Both the position numbers and the translations under genes were made by a program. DNA of 64,000 nucleotides, taken from Pseudomonadota bacterium. GTDB taxonomy: Bacteria > Pseudomonadota > Gammaproteobacteria > Steroidobacterales > Steroidobacteraceae. Below are positions 32,141 through 42,019 of this stretch, piece by piece. Numbering within the stretch: position 1 is the stretch's first letter; the number at the start of each line of letters is the position of its first letter. The DNA is taken from positions 1 through 64,000 of the forward strand of contig JAFEDS010000022.1 in the NCBI GenBank assembly GCA_018241505.1, read 5' to 3'. Below the pieces are notes generated by a model. The model was not told the DNA's origin, searched no databases, and saw nothing but the letters and a program-made list of their open reading frames with translations.

Positions 32141-33289
32141 ATGCCTAATGTCCTGCTCGCGCTCCTGAGCCGCGAATGGATTGCCCTCGCAGTAGGGATA
32201 GCGCTGCTCGTATCCGGTACCGCGGCTCCGGCCCCAGCGCCGGTGAAATGGGCTTGCGCGATTTTCGGCGCGCTCCTGGCGCTCGGTGGACTGGTCAATC
32301 TCACCCGGATTTCGCGCGCGCGGCGACGGCATCCGCCTCAGGGAAAGCTGTGTAACCTGGGCGGCTATCGAGTCCACCTGCTCGCCGAAGGCAGTTCGCA
32401 TGACAGGCCGCCGATCGTCCTGTTCGGTGGGGGGCACGCCGCAGGGGCTGCGATGATCCACATCCATCGAGCGCTCGTGCAAAGGAACCGCTCGATTCTC
32501 ATTGATCGTCCAGGCACCGGCTGGAGCGACACCGGACCGTTTCCCCGTACGACGGCGCGCGAAGCGCAGGAGATGATGGCCGCATTGGATGCGGCGGGCG
32601 AGTCCGGCCCGTTCGTGTTCGTTGGATATTCATTCGGCGGATTGCTTGCGGCCAATATGGCGCGCCGCTATCCGCAGCGGGTCGCCGCTTTGGTACTGCT
32701 CGATCCAACCCCTCTTGAAACAATTGTGTTCGGACCGCGGTTGGCGGCGCTGCGTCAAATGCGCACGGACGAGTTGAAAACGGCTTTGGCGCGGTTGATC
32801 GGTTGGCCTGCTGATTTCGCCCGCTCGCGGCTGTCCCGCGAATCCGCCGGCGCCGCAGTCAACAACCGGTTCGAAGCGTGCCTCGGCGCGGATCTGGAGC
32901 GGATGCGGGAGTTGGAAGCAGGGGCCGGGCCGCACCTGGCCAACTATTCCATCTATCGCGAATTGTCCCCCACCGGCGCGGCCGCCAGCGGCTGGGAGAC
33001 AGTCGTCTACGATGGCGACCTCGGAGATTTGCCGGTGTTCCTGGTGGCTCCCGGTACCACGGAGGAAATCGGGTCGCTGCCTGAAATGCGCGCTGCACAA
33101 CAAAGCGAAGCACAACGCATGCAACGCTTCTTTGCGCGTACCCGCGAGCGTTACCTGGCCACTTCAACCCGCTCGCAGCGCGTCCATGCGCCTCCCGGCT
33201 CCACACATCAGTTTGTTTACGAGAACCCGGAATTCATTGTGGAGACGCTGCGGGGCATCCTCGAGTCCCTCCCTGGATCGAGGCGATGA
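32141..33289 (+). CDS. Membrane-anchored alpha/beta hydrolase
   Basis: A 382-aa protein with two N-terminal membrane helices (residues about 10-30 and 35-55), then an alpha/beta hydrolase domain. The oxyanion region is IVLFGGGHAAGA, the nucleophile Ser is in GYSFGG, and a His is found in PGSTHQF near the C-terminus. It resembles proline iminopeptidase-like or haloperoxidase-like esterases; substrate unknown. The stop overlaps the start of the DUF885 gene (ATGA), so it is the likely first gene of the peptide-processing cluster that continues to 45.1 kb. Confidence 0.8.
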   Translation: MPNVLLALLSREWIALAVGIALLVSGTAAPAPAPVKWACAIFGALLALGGLVNLTRISRARRRHPPQGKLCNLGGYRVHLLAEGSSHDRPPIVLFGGGHAAGAAMIHIHRALVQRNRSILIDRPGTGWSDTGPFPRTTAREAQEMMAALDAAGESGPFVFVGYSFGGLLAANMARRYPQRVAALVLLDPTPLETIVFGPRLAALRQMRTDELKTALARLIGWPADFARSRLSRESAGAAVNNRFEACLGADLERMRELEAGAGPHLANYSIYRELSPTGAAASGWETVVYDGDLGDLPVFLVAPGTTEEIGSLPEMRAAQQSEAQRMQRFFARTRERYLATSTRSQRVHAPPGSTHQFVYENPEFIVETLRGILESLPGSRR

Positions 33290-34953
33290 GCCGGGAAGCT
33301 GCGCAATCCCTGGCGCAATTGGCGGAGCGGATCTGGCAACGCCAACTCACACACGATGTTCAGACGCGCGCGCGACTCGGCTTGTCAATAGATCGGATAC
33401 CGCTCGGAACCTTCGAGGAACGGCAAAGTGATGCGGCCTTCGCTCTGATCGCACTTCGCGAGCTGGATGCATTATCGCCGGCGGACCTCGGGCACTCCGA
33501 CGTACTCACTCACGCATTTCTGCGCGACACACTCGAACGGTGGCGCGAGCGCCCTTACTTGTGGTGGGGACAATTCCCAGTCACGCCGTATGTTCTGTTG
33601 GGTCACAGCGCGGTCCTGCAAGGCGTTTTCAGCCACTTCGACTTCGCCGCCCCGGACGCGAACGATCGTTATCAGAGCCTGGTGGTTGACTACGGTCGCT
33701 GCGTGGACCATCTGTTGGAAAAGCTCAAACTCCAGGCGGGACGCGGCTGGCGCATTCCCAAGCCGGCACTCCCCGGCGTGCGCGGCGCCCTGACGGCACT
33801 GCGCCAGGCGACGCGGAAAATCTTGCCGGTCCCAGCGCAACAGTTGAATTCGCTCAACCAGCGTGTGCAAGCCCTGATGACCGAGGCTATCGAACCCGCC
33901 TTCGATCGCTTGTTTGACTATCTGCAAGGCGATTACGCGCGCTCGGCCCCGGAGACTGTTGGTATGTGGCAGTACACGGGCGGCGAAGAGATGTACAGGC
34001 GTTGGGTTCGCTATCACGCCACATACGACGCCGAGCCGAACGACATCTACCAACAAGGTCTCGCTGCGGTAGAAGAGCTCGCGGCCGCTATGGAATCCCT
34101 GCGCGGCACACTGGGCTTTCACGCCGACACACCAGGCTTTCTGCAACATCTGGAGACGACCGGGCGGCTGTACGCTCGCACGCCTGAAGAGGTTGAGAGT
34201 CGCTACCGGACGTACATGAGCCGCATGGCCGGCCAGGTGGATCGATATTTCTCGACCCAACCCCGAGCGCCCTACGGCGTCGCGCGCCTGGACCCCTCCA
34301 TGGAGGCTGGACTGTCTTTCGGATTCTATGAAAGACCGACTCCCACCGAGCCTGTCGGACGCTACCGCTACAACGGCTCAGGGCTCGACGCCCGGCCACA
34401 GATCAGCGCCGCCGCCTTGATATTCCACGAGGTCGTACCGGGGCACCATTTCCAACTGGCGCGCCAGGCTGAGAACCAGCACCTCGCCGCCATCCGCCGT
34501 GAATCACTCGACAACACGGCGTACGTTGAAGGGTGGGCGGAGTACGCCTCGGACCTGGCTCATGAGTTGGGACTCTACAAGGACCCATACGATGCGTACG
34601 GCCGGCTCGTGTTGGATCGCTTTGCAGCGCAGAGGCTGGTATTGGACATCGGACTGAACTTGCATGGCTGGACACTCGAGCGGGCCCAGGCCTACATGAA
34701 GGCGAACACGTTGGAGCCGCGGACGCAGATCGTCAGCGAGACGCTGCGCTACTCGACCGATCTACCCGGCCAGGCCCTCACCTATCGCCTGGGTCTCATG
34801 AGGTTCAAGGCACTGCGCGAGCTGGCACAGCAGGCCCTGGGCCCGCGCTTCGACATAAGGGCCTATCACGAAACGATCCTGGACGCCGGTGCCCTGCCCT
34901 TGTCCGTGCTGGAGAGCCACGTCCGGTGGTTCATTGAGAAAAATGGGTTATGA
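33286..34953 (+). CDS. DUF885 family metallopeptidase-like protein
   Basis: A 555-aa cytosolic or periplasmic protein without an obvious signal peptide. DUF885 proteins resemble M32/M3-type zinc peptidases. Here the zinc motif is HEVVPGHH (residues 381-388) followed by a Glu in YVEGWAEY (415-420), the second-half ligand block. The family is believed to hydrolyse oligopeptides, though few members are characterised. It overlaps the upstream hydrolase by 4 bp and the AraC gene by 11 bp. A second DUF885 paralogue lies 5.4 kb downstream in the same cluster. Confidence 0.88.
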   Translation: MSREAAQSLAQLAERIWQRQLTHDVQTRARLGLSIDRIPLGTFEERQSDAAFALIALRELDALSPADLGHSDVLTHAFLRDTLERWRERPYLWWGQFPVTPYVLLGHSAVLQGVFSHFDFAAPDANDRYQSLVVDYGRCVDHLLEKLKLQAGRGWRIPKPALPGVRGALTALRQATRKILPVPAQQLNSLNQRVQALMTEAIEPAFDRLFDYLQGDYARSAPETVGMWQYTGGEEMYRRWVRYHATYDAEPNDIYQQGLAAVEELAAAMESLRGTLGFHADTPGFLQHLETTGRLYARTPEEVESRYRTYMSRMAGQVDRYFSTQPRAPYGVARLDPSMEAGLSFGFYERPTPTEPVGRYRYNGSGLDARPQISAAALIFHEVVPGHHFQLARQAENQHLAAIRRESLDNTAYVEGWAEYASDLAHELGLYKDPYDAYGRLVLDRFAAQRLVLDIGLNLHGWTLERAQAYMKANTLEPRTQIVSETLRYSTDLPGQALTYRLGLMRFKALRELAQQALGPRFDIRAYHETILDAGALPLSVLESHVRWFIEKNGL

Positions 34954-35992
34954 TGCTTGCATGCAGCGAATTGCCGCATCGGTTGCCGATCTGCAGCGCA
35001 TGGCGGACGCCAGCGCGCGGGGCCTGATTGCTTCCTACTGCAGTGGCGGCGGCTTCAACTTCATGCCAGCACCTGAGAGCCGCTCGCACCCCGCGGTGGG
35101 GACGCAGGAGCTGCACAATCTCTCCGACGAGCTGCTGCTGATTCGCACGGACTTTCGCGCCATGCCGAGCGAGTTCCGCCAGCACAATCGCTACGACTAC
35201 GACAATCGCGGTTGGCTGTACCTGCACTGCCGCCTCGACGGATTGAGTGAAGAACGCACACCCGACGGGCAAACTCACTGCTTCGACGGTGAGTGCTTCA
35301 TGCTTTCGGCCTCGACACGCCCTGCGCCGCTGGCGCGCGATGTGCTGGGCGACTCGTGGCGGACTGTTGGAATTGCCTGCCGGCCGGCCTTTGTGATGCG
35401 GGATGTCCCGATTGGCGGCACGCTGCCGGCGCAGCTCAAGCGGTTCCAGTCAGGCGATGTGGATGTCGACTTCTTCTTCGAGGGGCGTTTGACCAGCGAA
35501 ATGAAGGCAGCCGTGACCGCCCTGTTGTATCCGAGCGTACAGGCCACCATCCGCCCACTGTATCTGAAGGCCAAGGTGGTAGAGCTGCTGTGCCTGGCGA
35601 TGGACCGGCTGCAGGTACCGAGCGCACAGGAGAGCCTCGCATTACGCCTGAGCCACCGGGACGTCGCCTGCCTGAATACCTGCCGGCAGCTTCTGCAGGA
35701 TTGCGTCGAGTTGCCATCCCTCGAGCAACTTGCCCGCCGAGTGGGCTTGAACCGCCGCAAGCTCGCGGTCGGATTCAAACAGGTGTTTGGGGTCACTGTG
35801 GGAACCTACCATCGCGAGCGGCGGCTCGATGCCGCTCGCGAGCTGCTCCAGCGCGGCGCAGTTTCAATCGGGCGCGTAGCCGCCGATGCGGGCTATGCGG
35901 ACGCCGGTAGTTTCAGTAAAGCCTTCCGCACCCGCTTCGGCTATCTGCCCTCGGAGATGCGACCCGCGAAAGTAACTGGCGCCCGAAAGTAA
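34943..35992 (+). CDS. AraC-family transcriptional regulator
   Basis: A 349-aa regulator from the ATG at 34943 (TTGAGAAAA just upstream); MQRIAAS at 34961 is an alternative. The N-terminal 240 residues form a ligand/cupin-like part that I do not recognise. The C-terminal 100 residues have two HTH motifs typical of AraC/XylS (LEQLARRVGLNRRKLAVGFKQVF and GRVAADAGYADAGSFSKAFRTRFG). It is embedded in the peptide cluster directly before the TonB receptor, suggesting it controls that receptor and the genes after it. Its start overlaps the DUF885 stop. Confidence 0.9.
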   Translation: MGYDACMQRIAASVADLQRMADASARGLIASYCSGGGFNFMPAPESRSHPAVGTQELHNLSDELLLIRTDFRAMPSEFRQHNRYDYDNRGWLYLHCRLDGLSEERTPDGQTHCFDGECFMLSASTRPAPLARDVLGDSWRTVGIACRPAFVMRDVPIGGTLPAQLKRFQSGDVDVDFFFEGRLTSEMKAAVTALLYPSVQATIRPLYLKAKVVELLCLAMDRLQVPSAQESLALRLSHRDVACLNTCRQLLQDCVELPSLEQLARRVGLNRRKLAVGFKQVFGVTVGTYHRERRLDAARELLQRGAVSIGRVAADAGYADAGSFSKAFRTRFGYLPSEMRPAKVTGARK

Positions 35993-36085
35993 GTAACGCG
36001 CGCCCGTCCCCCGGCATTGCACGGACCGCACAACCGGCACACTCTGCAATGAAAGACAAAGCCAGCCGGCTGGGGGTTTCTGACG

Positions 36086-38224
36086 ATGCGAGCCGCCGAT
36101 ACAGCGGGTGCCCGGGCAACCATTTCGTGGTTGGGTGCCTCAGTTGCCACTTTGGGATTCTGGGTACCGCCCGCGTCTGGCGCGGCGGCAGACGATAACT
36201 CCAGCGTTGTGACGTTGGACGAGGTTGTCGTCACGGCACAGCGTCGCGAACAAAGATTGGTGGATGTTCCAGTCGAAGTGACCGCCGTCACCGCTGCCGA
36301 GATTGCGGCGCGCGGCGTAACCTCTCTGCAGGACATGCAGTACAGCGTGCCCGGACTGACACTGACGGAATTTGGCCCCGGCCAGGGACGCCTGCAACTC
36401 GACGGCATCAGCACTGCAGGCGGCTCGACTGGGTTGCCAACTGTCGGCCGATATATTGACGAGATGCCCATCACCGCGGATGGGGCCGGGTCGGAGCTCG
36501 ATCTACGGCTCATCGACCTCGCCCGTGTCGAAGTTTTGCACGGCCCACAGCCGACCCTGTACGGTGAAGGCTCCATGGGCGGCACGATTCATTTCGTGAC
36601 GGCACCGGTCGATCTGCGGCACCTGGGAGGTTACCTCCAGGGCAGTTGGGGTGCCTTGGCTCACGGCGACAGCGACTACAATGTGCTCGGGGTTGTAAAC
36701 GCGCCTTTGATCGACGGCAAGCTGGGTGTCCGCATCGCCGCCGCCTATGAAAGAGACGGCGGTTGGATTGATGCGCCGAACCTGAATGCGTCCCGCTACA
36801 ACGGGGTCGACATCAAAACGGCGCGCCTGAAAGCACTCTATCAACCCACAGATGAGCTATCCGTGTCCCTGATGTACATGCATCAGCAACACGACCAGAA
36901 TTCACAGAACTATGCCGATCCGCAGACGCGCGTGACCGGCGCACTGCTGCCTTCTCCCAACAGCGAGAAGTACGACATCGGCAACCTGATCCTCAGTTAC
37001 AACCTCGGCTTCGCGACGGTGCTGAGCTCAACCGGCTTTCTGCATCGGGAGCCCATGGCCGGATTCGATCAGTCAGCGTATTTCGCGCCGTTGTTCGGCG
37101 ATCCGAACCTCACGCAGGTCGGTGAATACACCACGTCCACTCACAACATGCTGTCGCAGGAGCTTCGGATCAGCTCAAACGGCGGCGGCCCTTTCAATTA
37201 CACGGGTGGCATCTACGGACGCCGTTACACGACAGGCGGCACTATCCATTTCACAACGGCGCCGGACACGCTTCCGTTCGCAATCGATGACGACAATGCC
37301 AAGGCAGAATCCAAGTCGTGGGCCGCTTATGGCGAAGCCCGATATGCCTTCGCGTCCTCCATCGAAGCGCTCGTGGGCTTGCGCTACTTTCACGATCAGC
37401 GCTCACTGCGCGACCGCTTCTCATCCTTTGGCGCAGAGTTTTCCAGTGCGCAGTCGGCCACCTTCAGCAGCACCAATCCCCGTTTCAACCTGTCCTATAA
37501 AACCGGCGCGGACAGCCTGATTTATGCGGATGTGGCCAAGGGCTTCCGCAGCGGCGGCTTCAACTCGCAGGCCGGCGGAACCGTACCGCCCACCTACGGG
37601 CCGGAAAAGTTGTGGACCTACACCGTGGGTAGCAAACAGGACTGGTTGAACCGCCGCCTCAGCTTGGACACGTCGATTTACTACAATCAGTGGAAGGACA
37701 TCCAGACCGTCGGCATGAACGGGCAGATCGCCGACAGCTTCTCCAGCAACAGCGGCAAGGCATCGGGACCCGGCGTCAATTTTTCACTTGCCGCACGCCC
37801 CATCGCCACGCTTGCCTTGTCTGCGACGGTTGGTTACACCGATATGAAATACGACACCGGGGGCGCCACTATCGACAAGGGGGATCCGCTCGACATGGTG
37901 GCGAAGTGGACCGGGTCACTCGCGGCGGATTACCGCAAACCGGTCACCGAATCCCTTACGCTGCTGGCGCGTGCCGACTATTCGTACACCGAGGGCTACC
38001 AGTTGACCCTGCGTAACACGCCGTTTCCGGTGTTCAATCGCACCGGTTCATTCAACTCTCTCAATCTGCGCCTGGGAGGGGAATTCGGGCGTTGGCAGTT
38101 GAGCGCGTTCGCGCGCAATCTGACCGATCGCAAGGGACAACTCTATCCGGCGGTTGGCAGCTTGCCGGAGCCGGTGGTGACGGCCCCCCGCTCGGCAGGT
38201 ATCGAGGGGCGTGTAGACTTCTGA
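36086..38224 (+). CDS. TonB-dependent outer-membrane receptor
   Basis: A 712-aa receptor with a signal peptide, a TonB-box (LDEVVVTAQRREQRL), a plug domain (VEVLHGPQPTLYGEGSMGGTIHF) and a barrel ending in Phe (EGRVDF). It belongs to the short-loop receptor type frequent in alpha- and gammaproteobacteria; no STN domain. It lies 94 bp after the AraC gene, so it may have its own promoter, and its TGA shares an A with the ATG of the following hydrolase gene. The surrounding peptidases and MFS transporter suggest a peptide or related amino-compound substrate; this is inference. Confidence 0.92.
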   Translation: MRAADTAGARATISWLGASVATLGFWVPPASGAAADDNSSVVTLDEVVVTAQRREQRLVDVPVEVTAVTAAEIAARGVTSLQDMQYSVPGLTLTEFGPGQGRLQLDGISTAGGSTGLPTVGRYIDEMPITADGAGSELDLRLIDLARVEVLHGPQPTLYGEGSMGGTIHFVTAPVDLRHLGGYLQGSWGALAHGDSDYNVLGVVNAPLIDGKLGVRIAAAYERDGGWIDAPNLNASRYNGVDIKTARLKALYQPTDELSVSLMYMHQQHDQNSQNYADPQTRVTGALLPSPNSEKYDIGNLILSYNLGFATVLSSTGFLHREPMAGFDQSAYFAPLFGDPNLTQVGEYTTSTHNMLSQELRISSNGGGPFNYTGGIYGRRYTTGGTIHFTTAPDTLPFAIDDDNAKAESKSWAAYGEARYAFASSIEALVGLRYFHDQRSLRDRFSSFGAEFSSAQSATFSSTNPRFNLSYKTGADSLIYADVAKGFRSGGFNSQAGGTVPPTYGPEKLWTYTVGSKQDWLNRRLSLDTSIYYNQWKDIQTVGMNGQIADSFSSNSGKASGPGVNFSLAARPIATLALSATVGYTDMKYDTGGATIDKGDPLDMVAKWTGSLAADYRKPVTESLTLLARADYSYTEGYQLTLRNTPFPVFNRTGSFNSLNLRLGGEFGRWQLSAFARNLTDRKGQLYPAVGSLPEPVVTAPRSAGIEGRVDF

Positions 38225-38994
38225 TGCCGATCGATTCTCGCAGCGGCGTCTACTACGAGGTTCACGGCCGGGGAAAGCCTTTGTTTCTGGGCTTTCCCAT
38301 CTTTGCCTCGTATGCGCAGATTTTCGGGGCGGAGCAAGGCACAACCGTCCGCAATGCATTTCTCGAACGCCTCACCGATCGCTACCAGGTGCTGCTGATC
38401 GATTATCCCAGTATCGGCGGCAGCAGGACCATTGCCCCAACAGAGCTCACAGCCGAGCGCGTGTACCGTGACCACCTTGCCGTGGCGGATGCAGCCGGCT
38501 TCGAGCGCTTCGCCTACTGGGGATACACCTTCGGCGCTGCCACCGGCCTGCAGTTGGCGACCCGAAGCGATCGTCTGACTGCCGTGGTGGTCGGCGGTTG
38601 GACGCCGCTGGGAGGACCCTATGAACAGATGGCCCGAGGTGCCAAAGTTCATATCGGCAACCCGCCGGCAGCGAGCCGCGTGGTGTTGCGCGATCCGGGA
38701 CAATACGCGCAATGGGCCACCTTCTGGGACAGTCTGCGCGATTGGCCGGAAGCGACCGAAATTGCAAAAATCCGCTGCCCGCGACTGGCGTTCGCCGGTT
38801 CCAACGGGGATACGGAAGCCGGTGGTGTTCCGATCCGCTACGCATCGATACTGGCCGCACGGCGCGCCGAGCTGGCGGCATTGGGTTGGTCGGTGGTGTT
38901 GTTTGAGCAGCAGGGGCACGGCGTGGGTCTCGATGCCGCGCGCGTGGTCCCGGCGGTGCGCAAGTTTCTCGACTCCGTGTTGGTGGAGGAATGA
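38224..38994 (+). CDS. Alpha/beta hydrolase-fold protein with Thr at the nucleophile position
   Basis: A 256-aa protein starting at the TGATG junction with the receptor gene. It has the alpha/beta hydrolase order: oxyanion segment LFLGFPIFA, nucleophile elbow GYTFGA (Thr102 instead of Ser), LAFAGSNGD and a C-terminal His in QQGHGVGL. Thr at the nucleophile is unusual, so activity may be altered or lost. The gene overlaps the MFS transporter by 4 bp. It is not a remnant, since length and reading frame are intact. The longer frame from 38092 would run inside the receptor gene. Confidence 0.78.
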   Translation: MPIDSRSGVYYEVHGRGKPLFLGFPIFASYAQIFGAEQGTTVRNAFLERLTDRYQVLLIDYPSIGGSRTIAPTELTAERVYRDHLAVADAAGFERFAYWGYTFGAATGLQLATRSDRLTAVVVGGWTPLGGPYEQMARGAKVHIGNPPAASRVVLRDPGQYAQWATFWDSLRDWPEATEIAKIRCPRLAFAGSNGDTEAGGVPIRYASILAARRAELAALGWSVVLFEQQGHGVGLDAARVVPAVRKFLDSVLVEE

Positions 38995-40328
38995 AGAACT
39001 TTGCTGACGCGCCTGTCGGTGCATGGTACGGCCTGGGAACTTTGATCCTGGCGTCGATGGCCGGTAACGCCATTGTGGCGCTCATGCCGCTGCTCACCGA
39101 AGGTATCAAAGGCGAACTGCTGCTGACGGACGCCCAGATGGGCGCTCTGCGTGGTGTTGCAACGACTCTCGTCAGCGCCGGAGCCGCCTATCCCATCGGG
39201 TGGCTCGCCGATCGTATCGATCGGCGGATCATTTTCGCTGTTTGCACCGTCATCTGGTCGATCGCCACGGCGGGAAGCGGTTTCGTGCATTCGTACGCGG
39301 CGCTTTTCTGCTGCGCCATGGGCATTGCCGTGGGCGAGGCGGTGTTGGGTCCCGTCGTCTTCGCCCTGATCGCGGATCTGTTTCCGGCCCGCGCCCGATT
39401 GTTGGCCAACTCCATTTTCTTCATCTCGCAACTGCTGGGTATGGCGGCCGGCCTGGCGATTGCGGGCTCGATCATTGGCGCGATCCAGTCACACCGTGAC
39501 ATCCTCCCGGCTCCGCTGGCCGAGCTGGCGACGTGGCGCATCGCCATGATTGCCCACGCCCTACCGGTCGTCGTACTCGTTCCCCTGATCTTGTTGATTC
39601 CGCTGCCACCCGTCAAAGCCAAAGCAACTGAAATCTCCACGGCCCGAGCCGTAGTGCCCTATCTCAGGCAACATGCGACGACACTGTTCTGCACCTTCAT
39701 TGGATTTGGCGCCATTGGAGCCGCCAACGGGACTGTCTTTGGTTGGATTGCCGTCGCCATCCAACGCCAGTTCCATACCTCCGCAGCAAATGTGGGACTC
39801 GCATTGGGCCAGGTCTTCGCCATTGCCAGCATGGTCGGCGTCGCATTGGCCAACTTCGCCGCGCGCCGCTTCTCAATCCGCTGGCGCGACGCTACTTCGG
39901 TGCGGCTCGCCCAGATCGGCGCCACAATTGCGGCTGCAACCTCGTGCCTTTACTACTTGGCCTCCAGCCCTGCGCAGTTTTACTGGATAGCGGTCGTCCA
40001 GATCGCAGCGGCCATGGGCGGGCTGACGCTGTCTCCCACCGTGGTACAACTGCTCGCCCCGGCGGCGATCCGCGCGCGCGTCTTCGCGATTGCAGGGCTG
40101 TTTTACACGATCTTCGGCGCCTTGAGCCCGCTCGCGGTCGGGTTGCTATCCGACAGCCTCGGCACGGCTCCCCGCCAGCTACTCCTTGCCATGCTGTTGA
40201 TCGGGATTCCGTTGTATGGGTTGGGTGTTGCTCTCATCCACGTTGCTGGACGAGGCCTCGGCGCAACCATCGAGTCGGTGCGTCGTGAAGAAGGCAGCGC
40301 GCATCCGTTAGCCGAGGGAGCCTCATGA
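38991..40328 (+). CDS. MFS transporter
   Basis: A 445-aa major facilitator with 12 predicted helices. The A-motif is intact (GWLADRIDRRIIF between helices 2 and 3), as is a typical central cytoplasmic loop (LPPVKAKATEIS). It resembles MFS members of spinster/hexuronate-like branches; the substrate is not readable. In this cluster, after a TonB receptor and before intracellular peptidases, import of small peptides or amino-compounds across the inner membrane is the simplest role. Its start and stop each overlap neighbours by 4 bp. Confidence 0.88.
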   Translation: MKNFADAPVGAWYGLGTLILASMAGNAIVALMPLLTEGIKGELLLTDAQMGALRGVATTLVSAGAAYPIGWLADRIDRRIIFAVCTVIWSIATAGSGFVHSYAALFCCAMGIAVGEAVLGPVVFALIADLFPARARLLANSIFFISQLLGMAAGLAIAGSIIGAIQSHRDILPAPLAELATWRIAMIAHALPVVVLVPLILLIPLPPVKAKATEISTARAVVPYLRQHATTLFCTFIGFGAIGAANGTVFGWIAVAIQRQFHTSAANVGLALGQVFAIASMVGVALANFAARRFSIRWRDATSVRLAQIGATIAAATSCLYYLASSPAQFYWIAVVQIAAAMGGLTLSPTVVQLLAPAAIRARVFAIAGLFYTIFGALSPLAVGLLSDSLGTAPRQLLLAMLLIGIPLYGLGVALIHVAGRGLGATIESVRREEGSAHPLAEGAS

Positions 40329-42019
40329 TTGATACCGCTGCAGAACAAACGCTGTCTGAGCTGGCAACGCGCTACTGGGATTTCGAGTGCTACGAATCGC
40401 CCCTCACGGCCGCACTCGCCGGTGAGCCGACTGCCGATCACGTCCTGTTTCGGGAATCCGCTGCCGACTACGAGCGCCGTTACCACAAGGCGCAAGCATT
40501 CCTGCAGGAGTTGCGATCACTGCCCCCGCAGGCCCTCTCCGCTCAATCCCTGGCAACCTATCGCCTGCTGCAGCACGAGTTGACGAGCCTGTGCCGCAAT
40601 TTCGAAGTGAACGCGCACCTGCGCCCCTCCCTGTTTCCCGTGGGACCGGAATTCAACACAATCTACTTCGCCAATTCGCAGACCCTCGGCAACCTCGAAG
40701 CGGCGCAACGCTACCTGGGCCGCCTGCGCACCCTTCCGGCCTTTCTGCAGGACATTGAAAACAATCTGCGCGCCGGCCATGCGCTGGGGATTCGCTATCC
40801 GCGCCGCGTGTTGGAATGCGGCGTAGCGACTCAGAAGGCGTCTCTCGCGGGACCGCCGCAGGAATCGGCGTGGTATGGCCCATTCAAACGGGCTGCCGCG
40901 CCCCATTTCGCCGCCATTGCCGCTCAGGGCCTCACTTACATCCGGGATGAGCTTTACCCGGCCCTGAATCGCTACGGCTCGTTCCTGAGCGGCCCGTTGA
41001 GCCAGGATGCCCGGGACACGATCAGTTGTGCCGATTCGCCTCAGGGCGCCGACTACTACAGTGCGCTGATACGCCAGTTCACTAACCTCGACATGACGGC
41101 AGACGACATCCACGAGTTGGGGCTGCGCGAGGTGCAACGGCTCGACGCTGAGATTGCCGCTGTCGCGCATGAAGCCGGGTACCCGGACGACGTTCCGGGA
41201 TACCGGAAATTCCTCGCTGCGGATCCCAGCTTCTTCGCCGCGGATGCGGCTGCATTGCGCGAGCGCCTCGAAGTACTCGCCAAACGCATCGACCGGCGGA
41301 TTCCAACTCTGTTTGGCCGGCTGCCCAGAACGTCGTACGGAGTCGAGAGCATACCGTTGCCGCTGTCCGAGGGTCTGCCCCCCGCTTATGCACAACCCAA
41401 CCCGGCCGATCACAGTGCCGCGGGCGTACTGTGGATTACGAGCCTTCCTGCCAAGTGCCCGAGCTACATGCACGTGCCGCTGGCACTGCACGAGGGATGG
41501 CCCGGACATCTGATGCACATCGGGCTGATCCAGGAAATGCAGGGACTACCGAAGTTCCGGCGCTTCGGTGCGGTGAAATATACGGCCTGTGTGGAAGGAT
41601 GGGCGTTGTATTGCGAAACGCTGGGTCTCGAGATGCAGTTGTATGTAACTCCGCATCAACACTACGGCCGGTTGGAATTTGAAATGTGGCGCGCGGTGCG
41701 GCTGGTACTCGATACGGCCATTCATGCGAAGGGCTGGAGCCGGGAGCGCTCGATCGACTACATGGCTGCACACCTGGCGCTGCCCCGAGCCACTATTGAG
41801 AGCGAGGTGGATCGATACATAGCGCTTCCCGGGCAGGCTCTTGCCTATCAGCTCGGCAACCTGCGCATCCGCGAGCTGCGTCGCCGCGCCGAGCTGGCCT
41901 GCGGTGAGAAGTTTTCGCTGCGGGATTTTCATGATGCGGTGACCGGAATCGGTGCGGTTACATTGCCCGTTCTGGATGAGCTGATGGGTGGTTGGATCGC
42001 CATGGCGGCGAGACCGTGA
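40325..42019 (+). CDS. DUF885 family metallopeptidase-like protein (second copy)
   Basis: A 564-aa paralogue of the DUF885 gene at 33.3 kb but clearly diverged. The zinc site is HEGWPGH (residues 389-395) instead of HEVVPGHH, with the second block CVEGWALY (423-429). The terminal part (YRLGNLRIRELRRRAE-like helix, then FHDAVTGIGAVTLPVL) follows the same layout. The Trp-Pro-Gly form is the commonest DUF885 variant. It has no signal peptide, so it probably acts on imported peptides in the cytosol. ATG and stop overlap the MFS and M19 genes. Confidence 0.88.
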   Translation: MIDTAAEQTLSELATRYWDFECYESPLTAALAGEPTADHVLFRESAADYERRYHKAQAFLQELRSLPPQALSAQSLATYRLLQHELTSLCRNFEVNAHLRPSLFPVGPEFNTIYFANSQTLGNLEAAQRYLGRLRTLPAFLQDIENNLRAGHALGIRYPRRVLECGVATQKASLAGPPQESAWYGPFKRAAAPHFAAIAAQGLTYIRDELYPALNRYGSFLSGPLSQDARDTISCADSPQGADYYSALIRQFTNLDMTADDIHELGLREVQRLDAEIAAVAHEAGYPDDVPGYRKFLAADPSFFAADAAALRERLEVLAKRIDRRIPTLFGRLPRTSYGVESIPLPLSEGLPPAYAQPNPADHSAAGVLWITSLPAKCPSYMHVPLALHEGWPGHLMHIGLIQEMQGLPKFRRFGAVKYTACVEGWALYCETLGLEMQLYVTPHQHYGRLEFEMWRAVRLVLDTAIHAKGWSRERSIDYMAAHLALPRATIESEVDRYIALPGQALAYQLGNLRIRELRRRAELACGEKFSLRDFHDAVTGIGAVTLPVLDELMGGWIAMAARP

